Of a stretch of 64,000 nucleotides of DNA, positions 47,833 through 60,187 are shown in pieces. This DNA comes from Castanea sativa. Lineage: Eukaryota > Streptophyta > Magnoliopsida > Fagales > Fagaceae. The stretch spans positions 61,975,001 to 62,039,000 of the forward strand of contig NC_134013.1 of NCBI RefSeq assembly GCF_040712315.1, in the 5' to 3' direction. The first letter of the stretch is position 1, and each line of letters starts with the position of its first letter. The notes under the pieces are model-generated. The model was not told the origin of the DNA, searched no databases, and saw only the letters and a list, made by a program, of their open reading frames with translations. The translations under genes and the position numbers were made by a program.

Positions 47833-48794
47833 TCACTCAGTAGCTCGAGACCTGAGCTTGGTGGCAGAAACAATTGTAAGAGTCAAGTATGCAAAGAAAG
47901 CCAGATAAGAGAAAACCATAGATACCACAGTTCTGTTGCAAAACTTGCTCACTCGGTCACACACGGATCCCCAACCTATCTGGACTTCTCCATAACGACC
48001 AATGTAACCAACTGCAGTTGCCGCGGCACATCCAGATATCGTCAAAATCATCATCGCCTGTAATATAATTTTATATTCATAATTTAAATTAAAAATATAT
48101 ATATACACACGGACACGAGCAATGCTAAAAATTATACAATACAATTAATTGTAAAAGGGAAAAAAATACAAAATAATGTGACATGGGATGGACTGTGTCA
48201 CAGTGTTTACATGGTTCAAACGAAGCATTAAAATACTAGCATTAGAGAGTATAGTTGTTTTTTATTAGTATTATTATTATTTTATTTTTTCTTTTGAATC
48301 ATTCAAATCTTGCTTACCATGTCATGCAAAAATAGGAAAAAATAGTTGGTGGGGTGTGACTCGGAGCGGTACTGAAGGTAAACAAAGATCAATGACAATG
48401 CAGAGAAGACACAAACCACTGCTTCAGCACCAACCAAGAATCTGTGAGAGAAACAAAAGTAATGGCTTCAACAGCTTTCTAAAATTTAGTAGATTAAAAA
48501 CGAAAAGACTTAATTTTTTTTTCAAATGGGCATTTATAAAAAGGGTTATACTTGTATTAGTACATACTTTAAGGCAGATGAGTAGGAATAGCTGGCTTTG
48601 AATGTGAAACCAAACATCACGATGGATTGGGAGCTGGTGACCATTACAGATATTGCAATTACTATGAAAATAATGGTTAAGACTCTGAAAGTGGTTTGGA
48701 GAATCAAGAACTCTCTCTTTGATGAGCTTGTCAGGCCTAAAAAAGATTCCAGTTTCTGCATAAAGGAACTTTTCCCAATAATCTGGGAAGCCAT
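47833..48794 (-). CDS. CASP-like membrane protein (CASPL), intact
   Basis: Three exons on the minus strand, 48568-48794, 48318-48441 and 47833-48057, join in phase to 191 codons. Four hydrophobic segments fit the CASP/CASPL family. TM1 is near residues 33-55 (with a conserved-type Arg in FRVLTIIFIV), TM2 is in FLVGAEAVVCVFSALSL, TM3 is in AMMILTISGCAAATAVG after an Asp in LHDM, and TM4 is in VVSMVFSYLAFFAYLTL. Between TM3 and TM4 is an extracellular-type loop with two Cys (VCDRVSKFC). CASP proteins organise membrane domains in the root endodermis; CASPLs act more broadly at the plasma membrane. Upstream (plus-strand 48909-48942) is a GA repeat, read as CT in the sense direction, possibly in the 5' UTR. 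Confidence 0.93.
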
Positions 48795-48904
48795 GTGGGA
48801 AAAAAAAGGGGGGGGAGGGGGTCTTTTTGCAAACAGAAGAAAAGTTTCAAAACAAGGGCAATGAAACAGGTAGAAAAAAAAAATCAGAACTTTGTGAACA
48901 ACTT

Positions 48905-48945
<41 letters not shown>

Positions 48946-49761
48946 CATATATATATAGTATAGAGTATTAGTTATAGAGTGAGACAAAAGTTCGAGTTTG
49001 GGGGCACAGCACTTGTTTAAAAAGCAAAGAGAGTACCCATTTGCATTTGGCAGTTTTAAAAGTTGATAATTTGAGGTCCAATTCAAACCTTTGTGGCACT
49101 AGTGGTACACAGAAGTCATGGGTGATCATTGGTCCGATGCTAGCCTGGACTAGATATAGAACCCAAACCAAAAAATAAGACACATCTTATTATATTTATC
49201 CACCCAAAAAATAAAAAAAAGACTCAGACTGTCAGACACACCTGAAGAGGCAAAAATAAATAAAAATAAAAAATAAAAACAGTGAAAGGGGTTTACGGTT
49301 GTGATTCTAGTGATGGGTTGGATACTTGGATCGGGTAATCTGTAACTCCGCAGCCCACTCAATCTTGAATTGGATTGCACCATACAAGTTTGGCTAGCTA
49401 GGTTAGGCCTCGGTGATTGAGTAATTTTATTGAAAAGAAATTGCTAGAGTGGTTGCTTATACTTCTACACAACCTTTTTTAACTCCAAACGTCAAGAGCC
49501 AAAGTAGCCTATTGATTGCTCTTTTGCAATTTCAATCAAAAACCAACATATTTACTCCCTTAAGTAATAATAAACCGTGATTGCAATGTATTCCAATTAA
49601 AATGAAATTCTTGAAAAGTTAGGTTACCTGATGGAAGTAAGTCTTAGATTACAAAGTAAATAGCTATTCTATACAACTTAAGGGTGATGCTGCTCTTATA
49701 AAAAATATAGTTCTTAGTAGTGTTGATTTGGTGATCCTTACTTCTTAGTAGGTTGTGCACC
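48795..49761. other. Upstream region of CASPL, non-coding
   Basis: It includes a GGGGGAGGGGG run, the GA microsatellite at 48909-48942 and AT-rich DNA. It is likely the promoter and 5' UTR of the CASP-like gene for the first few hundred bases. No other gene was recognised. Confidence 0.45.
48909..48942. repeat. (GA)n microsatellite near CASPL start
   Basis: About 17 GA units, reading as (CT)n in the transcription direction of the CASP-like gene, 115 bp upstream of its start codon. Such pyrimidine tracts are common in plant core promoters and 5' UTRs. Confidence 0.9.
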
Positions 49762-49768
49762 TTGTTTG

Positions 49769-49855
<87 letters not shown>

Positions 49856-49876
49856 AGAAAGATTGTTTGCACATAT
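49762..49876 (-). mobile_element. Short poly(A)/(AT)n retroposon
   Basis: TTGTTTGCACATAT is repeated at 49762-49775 and 49863-49876. Between the copies, on the minus strand, TCTTTCTC is followed by about 30 A, then TAAA and (AT)n. The target duplication and poly(A) suggest LINE-type retroposition, mirroring the one in BBX intron 1. Overlap of the repeat with the AT tract makes the exact edge uncertain. Confidence 0.65.
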
Positions 49877-49984
49877 TGACATATCATATTATAATAATAT
49901 AATTTATATGTAGGGCTTCTCGTTAATAAAATATTTTTCCAATGAAAATTAGAAATCATGTCTCTTTCTTGACAACTAAAACTT

Positions 49985-50416
49985 AGGTTATGTTTGGTAA
50001 CAGTTTTTTTTTTTTTTTTTCAAAAACTTGTTTTTGGGAATATAAAAAAAAAATAAAACAATTTTCTTGTATTTTTTAAATCAAAAACATATTTGTTAGT
50101 TGAAATTAAAAATATAGTTTTTTAATAAAAAAAATAGAAAATATTAAAATATGTTGTTACTAAGATTGAACTCTATTGCTAATTCATTAAATGAGACAGA
50201 TTCATTAAATTAAATGCGTGTTTTTATTGACTTTTGAAAATTAGAAACTGAAAACAATATTTTGTATGTTTTCAGTTTCTTTCACAAATTCAGTTTTGCA
50301 AACAGTTTTTGTTTTCTATTCATTTTAGGTTGCTAAACAAGTTTTTTAGTCTCAAAAATAGAAAATTGTTTCTGAAAACAAAAAATAAAGGGAAAAAACA
50401 ATTACCAAACATGCCC
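49985..50416. mobile_element. MITE-like element with GTTTGGTAA ends
   Basis: The left end, GGTTATGTTTGGTAACAG, and the right end, ATTACCAAACATGCCC, are inverted. Inside are paired GTTTTTG/CAAAAAC-type words. It resembles hAT-type MITEs. No clear target duplication was found. Confidence 0.5.
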
Positions 50417-51183
50417 TTAACTTTCTGATTATTCAATGAGTAAGGTTCCATATAGAATTTCTGTTTCATCGGTTTTTTATAAAAATAATGTCAATTATAA
50501 AGATGCAATAGGGTGATCAATGTGATTGTTAGCCACAATTTTTGACGTTTTTTGGAGGAATAGGAGTAGCCCACTAGCTAACTAAAAGATCTAAGATAAG
50601 TCTTGATCTTTTTTTTTTTTTTTTGTTACGTGAAAGAGTTTTCAGACAGCCCTCTCACGCAAACAAAAAAATAAAATAAAAAATATTTGATTGCGAAAAT
50701 TATTATGAGTTTTTGAAAGATTGCCAAAAATATCAAATTCTAAAATAATGAGAATAAAACTATTGATATAAAGAAGCAGAAGTGAGAGACAATAAGAGAA
50801 CAAATGAGCTACACAACTCGGCCTAATAACTTAGGTACATGGAAAATTCTTGACTATTATGAATTTGTGTACAATGAACCCTAAATAGGGAATATATATA
50901 TATATATATATATCTCACTCGATCTCCCAACACACTTACCCAAGCGATTCTCATACAGAAATTTCACTAAGTAAAATCTAACATTAAACTAGTATAAGTG
51001 CTCTACAAATAGCAATTTTAGAGAATTCATAGATTTTCCTTATATTTTTCAACTCCTTTACTGAATATGAAAAGAACAACATATATATAGAATGAAGAGA
51101 CATTCTTGAAGATATACCATTGAAAAGTCACTAATGAAGAGCGAGACACTCGAAATACAATTAACAACAATCACTAATGTTAA

Positions 51184-51760
51184 GGGTGGCAATTTATGTT
51201 CGGGGTCGGATTTGTATCATGTCGAACTATAAGTATTCGACTATATAAATTGACCCGAACCCGACTTGTTTAGTAAACGCGTCAAAAATCATCAACTTTA
51301 ATATCACCTGTTTATTAAACATGTCAATCTTACACGACACGTTTAACCCGTTTAATTAACAAGTCATGTAAAGGTTAATACAAATGACTCATTTAATAAC
51401 CTGTTTGATTAATAGGCCATACTTAATGAGAAAAACATATTATCAGTTCTCATATATTTTAAAATTAAAATACAATTACAACCATAAATATATTAATAAA
51501 CGTATAATTACAACAAAAAAATTAAGCTATAATAATAAAAAATACTAATAATAACAAAAGCTAATACCTTTATAAGTTAATGGGTCAGATGGGTTAGTAT
51601 GTTGAACACACACACAACCCGTTTATTAAACGAGTCAGCTATATATGTCGACTCAAATATGACCCAAACTTATTTAGTCTCAACCCATGACTTGTATATA
51701 AATGGATTAGTCACATCAAATTCGCGGGTCATGTTAGATATTGGTTCAATTTTTTAGGCT
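51184..51760. repeat. Interspersed repeat rich in GACCC/ACCCG words
   Basis: It begins GGGTGGCAATTTATGTTCGG and contains many TGACCCG, AACCCGTTTA and TTAAACGAGTCA words in both orientations. This type of sequence is a common plant non-autonomous repeat. The ends were not fixed and it is non-coding. Confidence 0.45.
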
Positions 51761-53382
51761 TACTGTCTACACAATTCTATAGAAAACTCAAAACCGAAGT
51801 TTCAAATGACTTTTGCTCCTTTGCTCAATCTTCACCCAAGCAAACCTCAAGCATAAAGTTCGCTTAAGCAAACTCTAAATATTATATCGTTATAATTTCT
51901 CTTTTAAGTCTCTACATTCAATATGGGATTACCACATATATTACAACCTAATGTACATCTATATCATATATTATATTATATAATAAAAATTGGAGCTAGA
52001 ATTCATGGTTGTGCCAAGTGACCATCTTCTCTTTGCAACAAATGTTTAAATTTTCATTAATTAGAATCGTTTAAGATCAATATCAGGATTAGAAGCTGCT
52101 ACGGCCAGAGCAAGGCATCCTCCAAATCCAATGTCCAAACCAACATTTTGGCTCACCCTTATATTAGATCAGTTTAACTTTGAAAAATAGACAGGCTATC
52201 AATTTGAATGAATTTTTTTAATTGGGAACCATCAATGGTTGGCTTTTGATTTTATTGGCTTAACCTAAAGAAAACTTTTTTTTTTTTTACAATACTATTG
52301 TTTTCTAATTACTTGATTGGGTTTGTTTGCTTGTTGCACTTCTCAATTTAATATGGGTGTGGCCTATCCTTGTGTCCAAACATGTTTCAAAAATAGTACT
52401 ATTAAAAAGCTACTTTCGGGTCTTCAACAATCAAACTTCCATAACTGACAATTTGACAATACTAAAAACTAAAAGTTTATTTGTCACTTTGTAAGAGGTG
52501 CTTCCGTTGTGAACTCGTCTAGTAATCATTCCAAATTGAACTGGCCCGTAAAATTATGCATGAATGGATTTCTCTTTGTGGTGTATAGCATATTTTAGTT
52601 GGATATTCAATTTTTTTTTTTTTTTGAATGAGTTGGAAATTCAATGTAGTTTGTATAGTGTCTGCTATTTTAATAAAATCTCCTTGATTCTAATTTTGAA
52701 TTTGGTGTGTGTGTCTATATATACACCAAATTTAATAATTTTCTTTTTAAAGTATGCTGATTGAGATCATTTTTCCCTGTAGTCTTTAATACTTTTTCTC
52801 TCATGGACCATAGTTAGATACTTTTTCTCTCATTGGACAGTATTTGCCTTTTTGAAATTGAGGTGTTGAGTTGCTAAGGCTCGATTAGAGTGATTACAGG
52901 GGGAATAGAAAATTATGAAGAGAAAGTGAGAAGAAAATGCATGGTATTTGTGGTTGTTTAATTAAGGCTGAAAAACTTTCGGTAGAGCTAAGAGTTTTCT
53001 CTTTAGACGACCAAAACACAATTTTCCCAAATGGGTGCGAAAAAAGTGCAAAAGTATTCCACAAAAATACCCACGTTAGAAGCTTCTGTACACGTTGAAC
53101 ACATGTTGCCTTTGTCTTATATTTTTTTTGGATGGCTGTTTCTATTTGTTTTTGGCTTAACTGCAACCGGGCGTTGCTTGTTTAGTTGTATTTTGGATTT
53201 TCATACGTTTTGTTTGTTTTTGGTTTCCTCTCTCTCTCTCTCTCTCTCTTCCTTTCCCCTCTAACTGGGCGCTGCTTGTATTTTGAATTTTCGTTCGTTT
53301 CTTTTTTCTTTTTTTTTGGGCTTTCTTCTCTTTTTTCTTCTTCTTTTTTAATATGTTATTTTAACCAATTTAAATAATCACA

Positions 53383-53421
<39 letters not shown>

Positions 53422-53599
53422 TTTATATATATATTTTAACCAATTTAAATAATCACATATTTATATATATATATATATATAAATAAATAGATAGGAAGAA
53501 GTTAAAATAATAATTGTATTGTGTCACTTTTATAATGTGTCAAATTATTTCATAAAGTATATTTTAATACTTAAAAAAAATAGTTTCTTGTATATTATG

Positions 53600-54365
53600 T
53601 GTAAGCGCACAATTGTACCCGGACCCAAAAACAAGTGTTGAGCTCAGGCCCAATAAGCCTTATGCAATAAAATTTGTAGAGTATGGATTTGAAATCTAGG
53701 TTCGGGATGTTAGAAGTTTGATTAACAGGCTAGAGTGCCACTATTGGTGCAAATGATAAACGAATATGACAAAGAGACCTCTTCAGACGTAAGCTGAAGA
53801 CGAGTTGTATAAATATTCTTTTTCTATGCCAAAGTTTACAATCCTTAGTTCCTCTCTTTCTCAGCAGAAGGTGCAGATCCCTCCTCTCTTTCCTCTCTCT
53901 TCTCCTTATATACTTCTTCTTCTTCTTCACTGGTTTATCCACGTGTCGTACAAATCGTTCCTTTGGATATTTGTCCCATCCACCGCCTTCTTGAAGCCTT
54001 CAAACAATAGCAGGAAGGCTGAATTCTACTGTTCATAGGTCACTTCCCCATTAATGCGGTCAGGAAAGTAGATGCAGGATTTTTAATGTGGAGGTAGCAG
54101 CCTTTTCTTTAGATATTCCTCACATATCCTTGCTTCTAAAGGGTGCTTGGATCACCCCCTTGCCCATCAGTTTTTTCAGAATTCTGCCTCTAACCCATTT
54201 AGCAAGCCCCAGGGTCATTAATGGGCCTGTCCGAGGAAACATTCCTCCTCGGACCTTTACAGTGCGGACTGGCTTGTGGGCCTAGAGGCCCTGATCAAAA
54301 CAAACTAGTACCAGTCAATCAGGCTCAAAGCCCAGATGTTTATTCAAGAGTTTTTACCCCCCACA
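53600..54365 (-). mobile_element. Solo LTR related to the Tat element
   Basis: It starts TGTAAGCGCACAATTGTACC and ends CCCCCCACA. It is 766 bp long and aligns along its length with the LTRs at 940 and 11208 (same CCATTAATGCGG and GGTCACTTCCCCATTAATG blocks). TTATG flanks it at 53595-53599 and 54366-54370. There is no internal region, so two LTRs of one insertion recombined. It is diverged from element 1, so it is an older or separate insertion. Orientation follows the LTR match. Confidence 0.92.
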
Positions 54366-54370
54366 TTATG

Positions 54371-54776
54371 TATGCACGGATTTATCTCTTCTTCAATTGT
54401 TTGATAATTTTCATTTTAGAAACTTCTACTGTTTTCAACAAATATATCCAAGGTTCAAATCTCTTCAATCCAACCATCGAATTATAAAATAAAATAAAAA
54501 CCGTAATAGTTATATTAATATTTATTTAGAGTCTTAGACTGATATGAAATTATATATTAATATTTTCCCCCCTCTATGAATGACTACGTACTTACCTGGA
54601 AATTTTCCTTTTAAAATTTAAAAAAAAAAAAACCCTACTTAGCAATTTGTGTTGTATAGAAAACTGAAGTAATATGTAGATATGGGCAATATGTTAATAC
54701 TTGGAGTATTGCCAACATTTACTCAATATGTTTGAAGCTATGTTGATCGAACCATCAGTATTAACAATTGGATGAT
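54371..54776. other. Non-coding DNA
   Basis: AT-rich host flank of the solo LTR. Nothing recognised. Confidence 0.45.
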
Positions 54777-54983
54777 AAATAATAGAGAAATGATATGTTC
54801 ATAACATTTTCACAACATTTTTATAACAAATCGTAACTGACAGGTTGTTACTAGTTGTTATTGTTATGGCAAAAAAGTAATTTTAGTGTTAGGTTCAAAT
54901 TTGAACAAATAACAACTAACCACGTATGATTTATTGTGAAAGTGTTGTAAGAATGTTGTGGACGTAACATCTCTCTAAATAAT
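54777..54983. mobile_element. MITE, 193 bp
   Basis: The element 54784-54976 has about 50-bp inverted ends (AGAGAAATGATATGTTCATA and, reversed, AGAGAGATGTTACGTCCACA). It is flanked by AAATAAT on both sides. There is no coding capacity. Confidence 0.78.
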
Positions 54984-55782
54984 ATTAACACTGGATGGAT
55001 GCAACAAAGACATTAAAGATTGATTAATATCTTTTACATCTTCAATTGATGTACTTTGAATAGACATTCTATAAAAAAATTTCCGTTATCATTATATAGA
55101 AAATTCCTCCTTCAATTCTTATTAATTCTCCTCATAAATTATGCATATGTTATAGAATCAATTCTTTCCAACCTAATTAATAGTCACTGAATAAGAATAA
55201 CATAAAATTTAACTGCGAAATTACACTATCAAGAGAAGGAACCATATGACTAAAAATTGCAAAGCTTAAACAAAATATATGCCAGCAAATGTCATTGAGT
55301 TCGAACTAATTCTACTATAATGATTTTCAAAAATAGTTTTAGAGAAGTAAACTATTTGGCACAACATTCCACATAACACACAAACCATGCATTATTGTTG
55401 TACCACTCCTTGCACATAATTTAATCAAAGAACTACCCACAACACTCAAACCCATAAATAAAATCCTTTCATAGGCAAAGTTGCCCAAACTTATATATAT
55501 TCAGACCACCACAAGCCTTAACTACACTATTCGTACGGTTCACTAGGTTTCGCGTGTAGTATAAAACACCTACAAAAAAAAATCTCAAATTACACCATTG
55601 AAGATCATTTGGGTAAAGTTTCTCATGCAGTAAAGTTAAAAGAGTTGGATTGAGTACGGTCCAATTGAGGTTAGATGACAAACTCCACCTCCAAATTGTT
55701 ATAAGTAAATTGGGCTATTAAAGCTATATATTGAGTATATATGTGGAGTAGGCATAATAATAATAAGAGATGATTTTGGTCA
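54984..55782. other. Non-coding DNA before the second LTR element
   Basis: AT-rich; no gene recognised. Confidence 0.45.
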
Positions 55783-56343
55783 TGATGGGACTGACGAACT
55801 CTCCTTTCCTGGACGACCTCATCAAACACACTCGTCCACCGTGGCGCAACACGGACGAAGGCAAGCAAATCATTAATAGGGGGAGTCAATGCTTTATACA
55901 GTAACCAATTAGCTGTCAGACCATTGGAGGAACATCAAAGCCTGCGTTAATAAGCCCTGGGGTGTTACGTAAAGAGCACTAAAGCCACAATTAAGGCCCC
56001 AACGGCTAGAAACTATGAACCTATATATACACGCCAATCAAAGGCAAACGAGGTACAAAATATTGACCCTAAAAATACTCTTAGACATATAACTCTGATA
56101 TTTAGAACTTTCTTATTTCTCTGAAAAGGCTTCTACATATTAACTTTGGCATCGAAGGCATTGTGGTAGGCACCACACCGGTGACCACCCTAGGAAACCC
56201 TTTGTTCTACATTCGTAGGGATAGTGATGAGGATTCGACACCATCTAGACGAACCTACAGGATCGACGATTCATGAATCATCAGGTCATATAATTGTGGG
56301 GTCCACACGAAGGCAACTAAGGGTCCCAATTTTAGTAGCCTTA
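55783..56343 (+). repeat. 5' LTR of element 2
   Basis: It contains a likely TATA box, CTATATATACACGCC, near 56021-56035. It ends GTAGCCTTA where the 3' copy has GTAGCCTCA. The two copies stay similar for about 5 bases beyond this point. Confidence 0.8.
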
Positions 56344-57984
56344 TTTCCCCCGAAGGAGAGACGCTCAAGTACGGAATTCAGTTAGCATTCCCGGCCACCA
56401 ATAACGAAGATGAATATGAGGGAGTACTGACGGGTTTAAGGGTTGGGAAGGTGCTAGGAATAAAAAATTTACTCCTCCAGAGTGATTCCAAGCTCGTCGT
56501 GGGTCAAATAAAGGGGGAGTTCGAAGCGGAAGAGGAAAGGATGCAAAAGTACTTGAAGTTGACGAAACTTCTGACATAGGAGTTCGATCAAGTAGAGTTC
56601 GCACAAATCCCAGAAGCTAGAATATGGGGGTAGATGAGTTGGAAAGCAGTCATCATCAAAAGCAGGGCCAATATATACAAATTTGAAGATTGAAGTTCAG
56701 AAACATCCCAACATCTAAGAGGTCCTTACCTTCGCAATCCAAAGTGGGAACAGCTGGATAATCCCGATCCTATCCTTCCTTTAGGATGGACGGCTCCCAC
56801 AAAACGCTGAAGAATCCAGGAAAGTAAGGAAGAGGACAACTCGGTTCCTAAATGGCTCCTTATACAAAAGAGGCTTCTCCATGCCTTACCTGAAGTGTGT
56901 CAACGAAGAGGAAGAAAAATACATTCTGGAAGAGATCCACGAAGGAATCTGTGGAGACCATGCAGGTCCAAAATCTCTCGTCAGCAAAATTATCCAAACG
57001 GGTTACTTTTGACCTACTCTGCAGTAGGACGCAAAGAAGTTCGTCAAGAAATGCAACAAATGCCAGAGGTTTGGAAACGTCCAGCGCATCCCATCTATAG
57101 AACTGACAACAATATCCTCCCTGTGGCCATTTGCTCAATGGGGATTTGACATCATCGGCCCATTACCTTAAGGTAAAAGACAGGTAAAAATTTTACTGGT
57201 TGCCATTGATTATTTCACAAAATGGGTCAAAGCAGAGGCACTATCAACCATAACGGAGGCGAAGGTCTAGAACTTTGTATGGAAGAACATAGTTTGCCAA
57301 TTCGGGATCCCATGGATGATCATATCAGACAATGAGCGGCAATTTGATAATCAAGGTTTCAGGGAATTTTGTTCAAGACTAGGAATCAAGAACCAGTTCT
57401 CATCCCCTGGTCACCCCCAAGCCAATGGCCAGATAGAAGTGACAAACAGGACCTTGCTCAAGATCATCAAGGCCCGACTGGACGAAGCAAAGGGCACATG
57501 ACCGAAAGAGCTCCCTAGCGTTTTGTGGGCGTACAGGACTACAAAGAGGACCCTAGCAAGAGAGACCCCCTTCAGTCTCACCTATGGCACTAAAGCAGTA
57601 ATCCCAGTCAAGGTAGGAATCACCAACTTGAGGCGAGAAGCTTTCCATAAAGGCGGCAATGAAGATCAACTAAGAATCAACATGGACTGCTTAGATGAGT
57701 TTAGAGACGGAGCATCGCTCAAGATGGCGAAGTATCAGTAGAAGATGTCTGAATACTACAATAGAAGGGTGAAGCTTAGGCGACTAAACATAGGAGATCT
57801 TGTCCTGCGAAAGGTCACACCTGCAACCAAGGACCCCACCCAAGGGAAGCTTGGCCCAACTTGGGAAGGACCTTACAGAGTCATTCATTACTCCAGGCAA
57901 GGCAGCTATCACTTGGAGACACTAGACGGGAGGAAACTACCACGACCATGGAATATCGAGCATTTAAAGCAATACTATCAGTAA
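56344..57984 (+). pseudogene. RNase H and integrase of element 2 (decayed)
   Basis: The RNase H part has SPEGETLKYGIQLAFPATNN and LLQSDSKLVVGQIKG; its N-terminal third is gone. The integrase has the zinc finger (HEGICGDHAGP..., KKCNKCQRFG), D in GFDIIGPLP, D in IISDNERQFDNQGF and E in QANGQIEVTNRTLLK, and ends PRPWNIEHLKQYYQ at 57984. Several stops (for example before EFDQVEF, in GYF/PTL, LP/GKR, KV/NF, GT/PKEL, YQ/KM) and at least one frame change near 56620-56880 disable it. The stops fit single transitions of Gln or Trp codons. Confidence 0.85.
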
Positions 57985-58057
57985 ATGTAATAAGACAATT
58001 GTATCCATACGTAAGCACTGAAAGAATTATTCTGCCAGTATAATGTGTGCAAAAAAA

Positions 58058-58830
58058 AAAATTGCCAAAGTAACAAGATTTTGCCTTAAGGGATGTAAGT
58101 TGTAGACGAATCTAGAAGTGACAAGATCCCTTCAATAGGTGTAAGTCACAAAAAATTGTCTAAGTAACAAGATTCCACCTTGACGGATGTAAGTTACAGA
58201 CGAATCTAGAAGTGACAAAATCCCTTCAATGGGTGTAAGTCACCAAAAATTGTCTAAGTTACAAGATTTCGCCTTGACGGATGTAAGTTGCAGACGAATC
58301 TAAAAGTGACAAGATCCCTTCAATGGGTGTAAATCACCAAAAATTGTCTAAGTAACAAGATTCCGCCTTGATGGATGTAAGTTATAGACGAATCTAGAAG
58401 TAACAAGATCCCTTCAATGGGTGTAAGTCACCAAAAATTGTCTAAGTAACAAGATTCCGCCTTGATGGATGTAAGTTACAGACGAATCTAGAAGTGACAA
58501 GATTCCTTCAATGGGTATGCGTCACCAAAAATTGCCTAAGTAGCAAGATTCCACCTAGACGGATGTAAGCTACTGACGCACCTAAAAGTGGCAATACCCC
58601 TTCAACAGGTGAGTCGCAAAAAATTGACTAAGTAACAAGATTCTGCCTCGACGGATGTAAGTTATTGAAGAAGCCAAAGAATGACAAAATCCTCTCAATG
58701 GGTATTAGTCACAAAAATTGGCTAAATAGCAAAAGCCCGCCTCAACGGATGTAAATTACAGACGGATCAAGACCCCTTTAATGGGAATTTTAACCAAGTG
58801 ACAACAATGTAAGTTACTGACGCAACAAGA
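58058..58830. repeat. 94-bp tandem repeat array in element 2
   Basis: About eight units are marked by ATTG(T/C)C at 58061, 58155, 58249, 58343, 58437 and 58531, then at 58623 and 58717. The spacing is 94 bp except for one step of 92. Units contain AAGTAACAAGATTCCGCC and GTGACAAGATCCCTTCAATG. The later units are more diverged. The array sits between the convergent 3' ends of pol and the antisense gene. Confidence 0.92.
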
Positions 58831-59078
58831 TGAAGCAGACAAAGACCACATGCAGTCACTAAGTATCATGCAAGGAAGGAACGAAAGCGAGTAAGAACAG
58901 AATTTCAAATGTAATTGAAGGCCCAAAAACAATGGGCAACCAGCATCGTTTCAATATTATAAGGCCCATAAACACTGGGCAAAAACATTGTTCTCAAATT
59001 AAAATGAAAATATTGTTCTGAAAGAATCAAAAAAGCCCAAAGCACACTGGGCACCAAAAAAAAAAACATAAGGCAAGT

Positions 59079-60142
59079 TCAAGCAGTGGTCGTGTCATCA
59101 CCATCTTGGGGAGGCTGAGAAGCATCACCAGGAGCATCTTCAACAGGAGCATTAGATTGGGAGGCCTTGTCTGCTGCCATTTCTTGGTCAACCACCTCCA
59201 TGTCCAGATTCTCCAGGTCTAATCGAAAGGGGTGTTTGACCAGGTACTGACAAAGAAGCTCGAAGCCCTTGTAGTACCAGCTGAAGAGTACAATGTTGCA
59301 CTCCTCAATTTGCTAGAAAGCCTCGACGGCCTTGGCAACAATAGTCTTCAACTTCTACTTCGCAACCTGGAGTTGCTCATCTTTCTCCAAGGTGAGCTGC
59401 CTCACTGCTCTGAGGTCATCTCCCAAAATCTTGGCCTCCTCCTTAACGGTGTTGGCCTCGTCCATAGCAACAATGAGGTCCTTCTTTAGCTTGAAATTTT
59501 TTGCCTCCAAGGCCCCCACCCTGGACACGGCCGACGCAACTTTGGCTTCGTGAGTAAGGTACTCAGATTTAATGTGAAGGCTCTCCCCCAGCACTTGAGA
59601 AGGAAATCTAAAATTCAAGAAGATGGAAAAGGGGAAAGAAAAAGAAAAGAGTAAAAATTGTATAAGTACAATACCTGGAAATCCAAAATTCAGGATGAAG
59701 TAAAAAGGGAAAGAAAAAGAAAATAGTAAAAATTATATAAGTACAATACCTGGACGAAGTTGTGGATGTGGTGACCCACAATCTCGTGAGAAGGCACGCT
59801 TGAGAAAACCCTCAACTCCTCAGCGGAAAAAGACTCTTGTGCCCTCGCTAGTGTAAGGCCAGCATCGTCAAAAACAATGGTCAAACTAGAATTGGCCTTG
59901 TCCTTCCTCTTTTCCTCCACATGGGGCCTCTTCCGGATAGGAGTGATTTCTTCTACTGAGGTAGCTGGGGAGGCCGTCCTCGAGGGTTAGTGACGAGGGC
60001 AAGAGGAGTGACGAAGACGCCCTTCTCCACTACCCGCACCGTCCTCTTCCCGATGTGGAGAGGGGCTCATTCTTCTTGCCCCTCATCTTCGCGTACATCC
60101 CTTGATTAAATTTGGTCGTCATCCCTGCAACAAAACACTTGT

Positions 60143-60187
<45 letters not shown>

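Larger units (their letters stand above)
49877..53594. other. Non-coding DNA with repeats
   Basis: It holds two interspersed repeats (listed separately), an AT repeat near 50888-50910 and, at 53358-53480, a 75-bp tandem duplication with AT and T tracts. A CT repeat lies near 53229-53250. No gene was recognised. Confidence 0.5.
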
